This document shows positions 32,750 to 37,577 of a stretch of 37,577 bases of DNA, piece by piece. The notes under the pieces were generated by a model, which did no database searches, was not told the DNA's origin, and worked only from the letters and a program-made list of their open reading frames with translations. Source of the DNA: Zavarzinia sp. (GTDB taxonomy: Bacteria > Pseudomonadota > Alphaproteobacteria > Zavarziniales > Zavarziniaceae). The stretch lies in NCBI GenBank assembly GCA_025869435.1, contig JAOZVS010000136.1, positions 1 to 37,577 on the forward strand, in the 5' to 3' direction. Position numbers and translations under genes: made by a program. How positions within the stretch are numbered: the stretch's first letter is position 1; every line of letters begins with the position of its first letter.

Positions 32750-33286
32750 ATGCCGCTGACCGATTCCGAACTCCTCGCCCGTCTCGATGCCCTCGGCATC
32801 GCACATCGCACCCACGACCACGCGCCCGCCCATACCGTCGAGGAAGCGCAGGGCTTGCGCGGCGCCTTGCCCGGCGGCCATGCCAAGAACCTGTTCCTGA
32901 AGGACAGGAAGGGCGGTTTCTGGCTGGTGGTCGCCGAGGAGAATACCCGTGTCGACCTGACGGCGCTGGAGAAATTCCTGCAGGTGCCGCGCCTGTCCTT
33001 CGGCCCGGCGGAGATGATGATCGCGTTGCTGGGCGTTTCCCCCGGCTCGGTCACGCCGCTCGCCCTCGCCAACGAATCGGCGGCGCCGGTCCGCCTCGTC
33101 CTCGACGAGGGGTTGATGGCTTTCGACCCGCTGCATTTCCACCCTCTGCGCAACGACCGCACAACGGCCCTCGCCCGCGCCGATTTCCTGCGCTTCCTCG
33201 AGGCGGTCGGCCACCCGCCCCTGATGGCCGATCTCGCGGGGCTTGCCGCGGCCCGGGCGGCCGCGCGGGCCAAGGCGCGGGACTGA
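32750..33286 (+). CDS. Prolyl-tRNA editing protein (YbaK/ProXp-ala type)
   Basis: 178 residues. The editing-domain features AKNLFLKDRKGGFWLVV (catalytic Lys in KNLFLKD), SFGPAEMM and GSVTPLALANE match the free-standing ProXp-ala/PrdX family, which deacylates Ala-tRNA-Pro. AAAGGAG is seven bases before the ATG. It is divergent from the tRNA-Gly pair. Confidence 0.92.
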   Translation: MPLTDSELLARLDALGIAHRTHDHAPAHTVEEAQGLRGALPGGHAKNLFLKDRKGGFWLVVAEENTRVDLTALEKFLQVPRLSFGPAEMMIALLGVSPGSVTPLALANESAAPVRLVLDEGLMAFDPLHFHPLRNDRTTALARADFLRFLEAVGHPPLMADLAGLAAARAAARAKARD

Positions 33287-33426
33287 TCACCCCTTGCGCA
33301 CACCGGCACACCGCCCAATCTAGCAGGCCGAGGTAAAAACCCGCGTGCCTTCGGGCGCCGGGGCGCCTAAACATGAGCCCAACGCTCGACAAGAGCCACC
33401 GCGACACAGGCAACGGAACAGAAGTC

Positions 33427-34362
33427 ATGGAAACCCTCATCGGACAGGGCAAGGCGGGTACCGCGGGCAAGCCCGGCCCGAGCGCCGCCGATCTCGTCAA
33501 GGACAGTGGCCTCGCCACCTTCCGCCAGGACGTCATCGATGCCTCGATGCAGGTCCCGGTCATCGTCGATTTCTGGGCCACCTGGTGCGGCCCCTGCCGC
33601 CAGCTCGGCCCGGCGCTGGAAAAGGCCGTGGTCGCGGCCGGCGGCGCGGTCCGCATGGTCAAGATCGATGTCGACCAGAACCCCGAGATCGCGCAGCAGA
33701 TGCGCATCCAGTCGATCCCCGCGGTCTATGCCTTCTTCCAGGGCCAGCCGGTCGACGGTTTCACCGGCGCCGTGCCCGACAGCCAGGTGAAGACCTTCGT
33801 CGAGCGCCTGGCCAAGATGGGCGGCGGCGCCGGCTCGCCGGTCGAGGAAGCGCTGGAGGCGGCGCGCCAGGCCCTGGCCGAGGGCCAGAGCGACGAGGCG
33901 GAAGGCATTTTCGCGCAGATCCTGCAGATGGAAGAGCAGAACGCAGCCGCCCTCGCCGGCCTCGCCAAGATCGCGGTCGCCCGCGGCGCCCTCGACGAGG
34001 CGGCGGAATTCCTCGGCGCCGTGCCCGAGGACAAGGCCGGCGATGCCGAGGTCGCCAGCGCCCGCGCCGCCCTCGCCCTCGCCGAGGAAGCGGGCAAGGT
34101 CGGCGACCTCGCGCCGCTGGAAGCGGCGCTCGCGGCCGATGCCGACAATCATCAGGCGCGTTTCGATCTCGCCGTCGGGCTTCATGCCGCCGGCGACAAT
34201 GCCGCCGCCCTCGACCATCTGCTGGAGATCGTGAAGCGCGACCGCAAATGGAACGACGAGGCGGCGCGCAAGCAGCTGGTCAAGCTGTTCGAGGTGCTCG
34301 GCTTCGACGATCCGCTGGCGATCGACGGGCGTCGCCGCCTGTCCTCGATCCTCTTCGCGTAA
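33427..34362 (+). CDS. cnoX: CnoX (YbbN) thioredoxin-like chaperone
   Basis: 311 residues. An N-terminal thioredoxin domain with active site ATWCGPCRQ and a C-terminal TPR-type helical region (about 150-305). CnoX holds unfolding proteins during bleach stress and hands them to GroEL; the WCGPC site suggests real redox activity, unlike the SQHC-type site of the E. coli protein as I recall it. ATG 33427 (METLIGQG) is preferred for its AGAAG site; ATG 33373 would add 18 unconserved residues. It heads a run with the LON-domain, Trm112 and DUF971 genes. Confidence 0.9.
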   Translation: METLIGQGKAGTAGKPGPSAADLVKDSGLATFRQDVIDASMQVPVIVDFWATWCGPCRQLGPALEKAVVAAGGAVRMVKIDVDQNPEIAQQMRIQSIPAVYAFFQGQPVDGFTGAVPDSQVKTFVERLAKMGGGAGSPVEEALEAARQALAEGQSDEAEGIFAQILQMEEQNAAALAGLAKIAVARGALDEAAEFLGAVPEDKAGDAEVASARAALALAEEAGKVGDLAPLEAALAADADNHQARFDLAVGLHAAGDNAAALDHLLEIVKRDRKWNDEAARKQLVKLFEVLGFDDPLAIDGRRRLSSILFA

Positions 34363-34372
34363 CGGGCGGGCG

Positions 34373-35041
34373 ATGTCGGCCCGGGCCGGACTTGCCGGGA
34401 TCGAGGAATTGCCGCCGATCCTGCCGATCTTCCCGCTGGCGGGGGTTCTCCTGCTGCCGCGGGGTCGCCTGCCGCTGAACATCTTCGAGCCGCGCTATCT
34501 CGCCATGGTGCGGGATGCGCTGGCGTCGGGGCGGACCATCGGCATGGTCCAGCCGCTGGACCCCGCCAGCCGCGAGCCGGAACCGGCGGTCTATCCGATC
34601 GGCTGCGCCGGCCGCATCACCGGCTTCACCGAGAATGACGACGGCCGCTTCCAGATCACCCTGACCGGGATCAGCCGCTTCCGCATCCGGGAAGAATTGT
34701 CGCGCGTCACCCCCTACCGCAAGGTGATCGCCGATTACGACGACTTCACCGATGATCTGGAGCCGCCGCCTCATGCCGGCGATGTGAATCGCAACCGCCT
34801 CGCGCCCGCGCTGCGTTCCTATCTCGAACTGCACGGCCTGTCGGCCGACTGGCAGGCGATCGAGAAGGCGCCGGCCGAAAGCCTGATCAACGCCCTCGCC
34901 ATGATCTGTCCCTTCACCCCGCCCGAGAAGCAGGCCCTGCTCGAGGCGCGCGATATCGGCGATCGGGCGGACATGATGATCGCCCTTCTCGAGATGGCGG
35001 TGGCGGCCCGGCCCGGCGCCCCCGAAACCAAGCTGCAATAG
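34373..35041 (+). CDS. LON N-terminal substrate-binding domain protein
   Basis: 222 residues, stand-alone LON N-terminal (PUA-like) domain: [49 protein letters not shown]. No ATPase or protease domain. The role of such orphan domains is poorly known; the context suggests protein quality control. Ten bases separate it from cnoX. Confidence 0.92.
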   Translation: MSARAGLAGIEELPPILPIFPLAGVLLLPRGRLPLNIFEPRYLAMVRDALASGRTIGMVQPLDPASREPEPAVYPIGCAGRITGFTENDDGRFQITLTGISRFRIREELSRVTPYRKVIADYDDFTDDLEPPPHAGDVNRNRLAPALRSYLELHGLSADWQAIEKAPAESLINALAMICPFTPPEKQALLEARDIGDRADMMIALLEMAVAARPGAPETKLQ

Positions 35042-35049
35042 GCAAACCC

Positions 35050-35271
35050 ATGACCGATGCCCCGAACAAGCCCGCCAACGGCGGCACCGTCGACCCGAAG
35101 CTGCTGGAAATCCTGGTCTGCCCCGCCTCGCGCCAGCCCCTGCGCTATGACCGCGAGAAGGGCGAGCTGATTTCCGACGCCGCCCGCCTCGCCTATCCGA
35201 TTCGCGACGGCATTCCGATCATGCTGATCGAGGAAGCGCGTTCGCTCGACGACGACGGCGCCTCGGCATGA
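35050..35271 (+). CDS. Trm112-family small protein
   Basis: 73 residues. [21 protein letters not shown] and [16 protein letters not shown] are the Trm112/YcaR signature. Only one cysteine (in VCP) remains of the zinc-ribbon set, as in many bacterial members. In eukaryotes Trm112 activates methyltransferases; the bacterial role is unsettled. ATGA overlap with the DUF971 gene. Confidence 0.9.
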   Translation: MTDAPNKPANGGTVDPKLLEILVCPASRQPLRYDREKGELISDAARLAYPIRDGIPIMLIEEARSLDDDGASA

Positions 35272-35618
35272 GTCCCTGGCCGGTCGAGATCCGCCTGCGC
35301 CGCGCCGAACGGGCGCTGGAAATCGATTGGGACGATGGCCGCAAGGATGTCATTCCGGCCGAATTGCTGCGGGTCGAAAGCCCTTCGGCCGAGGTTCAGG
35401 GCCATGGCCCGGCGACCAAGAAACTGGTCGCGGGCAAGAAGAATGTCACCGTCACCGGGGCGGAGCCGATCGGCAATTACGCCGTCCGCCTGATCTTCGA
35501 CGACGGCCACGACAGCGGCCTCTTCACCTGGGAAACGCTCCGCCGCTTCGGCGAGACCAAGGCCGACATGTTCACCGCCTATCTCGAAGCCCTGCACGGC
35601 GCCGGCCTGTCGCGGTAA
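35268..35618 (+). CDS. DUF971 (GBBH N-terminal-like) protein
   Basis: 116 residues. [32 protein letters not shown] and [15 protein letters not shown] are the DUF971 signature, related to the N-terminal domain of gamma-butyrobetaine hydroxylase and seen near Fe-S cluster genes. It overlaps the Trm112-like gene by four bases (ATGA). It stops 16 bases before the stop of the convergent dinB gene. Confidence 0.93.
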   Translation: MSPWPVEIRLRRAERALEIDWDDGRKDVIPAELLRVESPSAEVQGHGPATKKLVAGKKNVTVTGAEPIGNYAVRLIFDDGHDSGLFTWETLRRFGETKADMFTAYLEALHGAGLSR

Positions 35619-35634
35619 GGCAACACCTTTCCCC

Positions 35635-36738
35635 TCACGCCGGCCCCAGCGCCAGGCGCAATTGCCGGTCCGCTTCACCGTCGCCATCGGTCAGGGTGGC
35701 GAGGCCGACGCCGAGGAGGCGGATGCCGCCCGCCGTCGGCAGGCTGTGCAGGAACAGTTCCACCGCGATCGCCAGCAGTTCGGCGCCGCCGCTCACCGGC
35801 TCGCGCAGGGTGCGGCTGCGCGTCACCTCGTTGAAGCGGGGATCGCGCACCTTGATGGTGACGGTGCGCCCGCTGTAGCCATGGCGCTCGCAATGGCGCC
35901 AGACCTTCCCGGCGAGATCGGACAGTGCCGCCTCGACCTCGGGCAGGCTGGTCAGGTCCTTGTCATAGGTCGTCTCGGCGCTGATCGACTTGCGCTCGCG
36001 GTCGGCCTCCACCGCGCGATTGTCGATGCCGCGGGAAATCCAGTAGTAATGCCGCCCGGCCTTGCCGAAATGCCGTTCGAGAAAATCGAGGTCGCGGGCG
36101 CGCAGATCCGCCCCGGTCTCTATGCCGAGGGCTTTCATGCGGGCTTCCGTCGCCGGGCCGATGCCGTGGAAACGGCCGACCGGCAAGCTCTCGACGAAGC
36201 CGGGCCCCATGGCCGGCGTGATGACGAAGAGCCCGTCGGGCTTGCGGTGATCGGAGGCGAGCTTGGCCAGGAACTTGTTGTAGGAAACCCCGGCCGAGGC
36301 GGTCAGGCCGGTCTCGGCCCGGATCTCGGCGCGGATCATCTCCGCGATCCCGGTCGCCGAGGCGATGCCCGGAATATTCACCGTGACATCGAGATAGGCC
36401 TCGTCGAGGGATAGCGGCTCGATCAGCGGGGTATATCGTGCGAAGATCTCCCGGATCTGGGCCGACACCGCGCGGTAGACATCGAACCTGGGCCGCACGA
36501 AGACGAGATCCGGGCATTTGCGCAGCGCCGTGACCGAAGGCATGGCGGAGCGGACGCCGAAACGCCGCGCTTCGTAGCTGGCGGCGGCGACCACGCCCCG
36601 CGCCCGCGCCCCGCCGACGGCGACGGGAAGGCCACGCAGGTCGGGATTGTCGCGCTGTTCGACCGAGGCATAGAAGGCATCCATGTCGACATGGATGATC
36701 TTGCGGATGCTGGGCGCCTGCTGTTCATCGCCGGTCAT
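35635..36738 (-). CDS. dinB: DNA polymerase IV
   Basis: 367 residues. Y-family motifs: IHVDMDAFYASVEQRDNP (metal Asp), the YEARRFGVRSAMP fingers segment, EPLSLDEAYLDVT (metal Asp-Glu), and the HhH region FHGIGPATEARMKALG. It performs error-prone translesion synthesis. A LexA-like site lies 50-64 bases before the ATG, so SOS induction is likely. Confidence 0.96.
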   Translation of the reverse strand: MTGDEQQAPSIRKIIHVDMDAFYASVEQRDNPDLRGLPVAVGGARARGVVAAASYEARRFGVRSAMPSVTALRKCPDLVFVRPRFDVYRAVSAQIREIFARYTPLIEPLSLDEAYLDVTVNIPGIASATGIAEMIRAEIRAETGLTASAGVSYNKFLAKLASDHRKPDGLFVITPAMGPGFVESLPVGRFHGIGPATEARMKALGIETGADLRARDLDFLERHFGKAGRHYYWISRGIDNRAVEADRERKSISAETTYDKDLTSLPEVEAALSDLAGKVWRHCERHGYSGRTVTIKVRDPRFNEVTRSRTLREPVSGGAELLAIAVELFLHSLPTAGGIRLLGVGLATLTDGDGEADRQLRLALGPA

Positions 36739-36787
36739 GAGGCGACTCCGATATCCCTGCCCGAGGTTCTAGCAAAGCCTTGACCTG

Positions 36788-36802
36788 GAACAAAGCACGA
36801 AT
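36788..36802. promoter_or_regulatory. LexA-like box before dinB
   Basis: Minus strand ATTC-N7-GTTC (plus strand GAAC-N7-GAAT), one base from the alphaproteobacterial consensus. It overlaps a possible -35 (TTGTTC, with TAGAAC 16 bases on). Confidence 0.55.
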
Positions 36803-36850
36803 GAGCCGCACCGTTTACCTGTCGGCGACATCTGAAACAGAACCGATCCC

Positions 36851-37577
36851 ATGGAACGCAAGACCAAGATCAATCTCTGGTACATCCTTCTGGCCGTGTT
36901 CGGCATTTTCATGCTGCGCGACCTCTGGGTGCAGAGCCAGACGGTGGAGGCCATCCCCTACAGCCGTTTCGAGCAGTTGCTGGACGACGGCAAGCTGCGC
37001 GACCTCGTCATCGGCAAGGATTACATCAGGGGCGAATTCACCGCCCCCGAAGGCAAGAAGACCAATTTCGTGACGACGAGGGTCGAGCCCGAACTGGCCG
37101 AGAAGCTGCGCGCCAAGGGCATCGAATATTCCGGCGCGGCCGAGGACAACTGGCTGAGCAATCTCCTGTCCTGGGTGCTGCCGGCCCTGATGTTCGGCTT
37201 CCTGTGGTTCTTCGTCATCCGCCGCTTCGCCGAGAAACAGGGCATGGGCGGCATGATGGCGATCGGCAAGAGCAAGGCGAAGGTCTATGTCGTCGCCGAT
37301 ACCAAGGTCACCTTCGCCGATGTCGCCGGGGTCGACGAGGCCAAGGAAGAATTGCAGGAAGTGGTCGATTTCCTGAAATCGCCCGAGGAACACGGCCGCC
37401 TCGGTGCCCATGTGCCCAAGGGCGTGCTTCTGGTCGGCCCGCCGGGCACGGGCAAGACCCTGCTGGCCCGGGCTGTCGCCGGCGAGGCGGGCGTGCCCTT
37501 CTTCTCGATCTCCGGTTCGGAATTCGTCGAGATGTTCGTCGGCGTCGGCGCCGCCCGCGTGCGCGACCTGTTCGAGC
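36851..37577 (+). CDS. ftsH: FtsH ATP-dependent zinc metalloprotease (5' part)
   Basis: 242 codons, cut by the window end. N-terminal transmembrane helix ([16 protein letters not shown]), a periplasmic domain, second helix ([16 protein letters not shown]), then the AAA domain with [20 protein letters not shown], Walker [10 protein letters not shown] and [21 protein letters not shown]. The pore-loop aromatic Phe ([11 protein letters not shown]) is present. The zinc site HExxH lies beyond the window. The ATG at 36851 is the first after an in-frame stop. Confidence 0.95.
   Translation, partial: MERKTKINLWYILLAVFGIFMLRDLWVQSQTVEAIPYSRFEQLLDDGKLRDLVIGKDYIRGEFTAPEGKKTNFVTTRVEPELAEKLRAKGIEYSGAAEDNWLSNLLSWVLPALMFGFLWFFVIRRFAEKQGMGGMMAIGKSKAKVYVVADTKVTFADVAGVDEAKEELQEVVDFLKSPEEHGRLGAHVPKGVLLVGPPGTGKTLLARAVAGEAGVPFFSISGSEFVEMFVGVGAARVRDLFE

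Overview
The window looks like chromosomal DNA of a high-GC alphaproteobacterium, probably near the Rhodospirillales. Evidence: a FixK-like regulator without Fe-S cysteines, a GAAC-N7-GAAC type LexA box, the HIG1-like protein / PduO adenosyltransferase / etfBA neighbourhood, and the CnoX / LON-domain / Trm112 / DUF971 cluster. The species assignment is inference. No phage, insertion sequence, integrase or CRISPR array is visible.

Region by region. (1) 0-5 kb: a sulfide/redox block on the minus strand. A FixK-like regulator is followed by a peroxiredoxin, a BigR/SqrR-type ArsR repressor with both sensing cysteines, a Blh-type metallo-beta-lactamase hydrolase, a YgaP-like membrane protein and two DUF442 proteins; one DUF442 protein has lost its catalytic half and ends in a TPR-like tail. 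A lone receiver-domain response regulator is divergent from the FixK gene. (2) 5-10 kb: a NYN/LabA-like protein, CbiZ, 3-hydroxybutyryl-CoA dehydrogenase, ETF alpha and beta, the PduO-type adenosyltransferase and a small twin-TM protein, covering fatty acyl-CoA metabolism and cobamide salvage. (3) 10-21 kb: an ABHD10-like hydrolase divergent from a GT4 glycosyltransferase, a small secreted protein, an isolated TadG-like protein, SelO and a YhaO/YhaN DNA-repair pair. (4) 21-28.5 kb: GloA, a crotonase, tRNA-Thr(CGT), a SOS-controlled SRAP protein, then a catabolic module: CYP108-like P450 with an adjacent rubredoxin, a divergent dienoyl-CoA-reductase-like SDR, and an 892-residue MalT/AlkS-like LuxR regulator. 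A 20-bp motif (17/20 identical) lies upstream of both the P450 and the regulator gene. (5) 28.5-32.4 kb: an accessory strip next to two identical tRNA-Gly(GCC) genes. It holds a Fic protein, four small ORFs chained by ATGA overlaps and partly bracketed by a 13-bp inverted repeat, an unknown lower-GC membrane protein and an MltR-family protein. (6) 32.7-37.6 kb: housekeeping genes: a prolyl-tRNA editing protein, CnoX, a LON N-terminal-domain protein, Trm112-like, DUF971, DinB with a LexA-like site, and the start of ftsH, cut by the window end.

The strongest leads for new biology are the shared 20-bp motif of the P450/rubredoxin/LAL-regulator module, the chain of translationally coupled micro-ORFs, the catalytically beheaded DUF442-TPR protein inside a BigR-type sulfide operon, and the isolated TadG-like protein with a long hydrophobic glycine/leucine-rich body.
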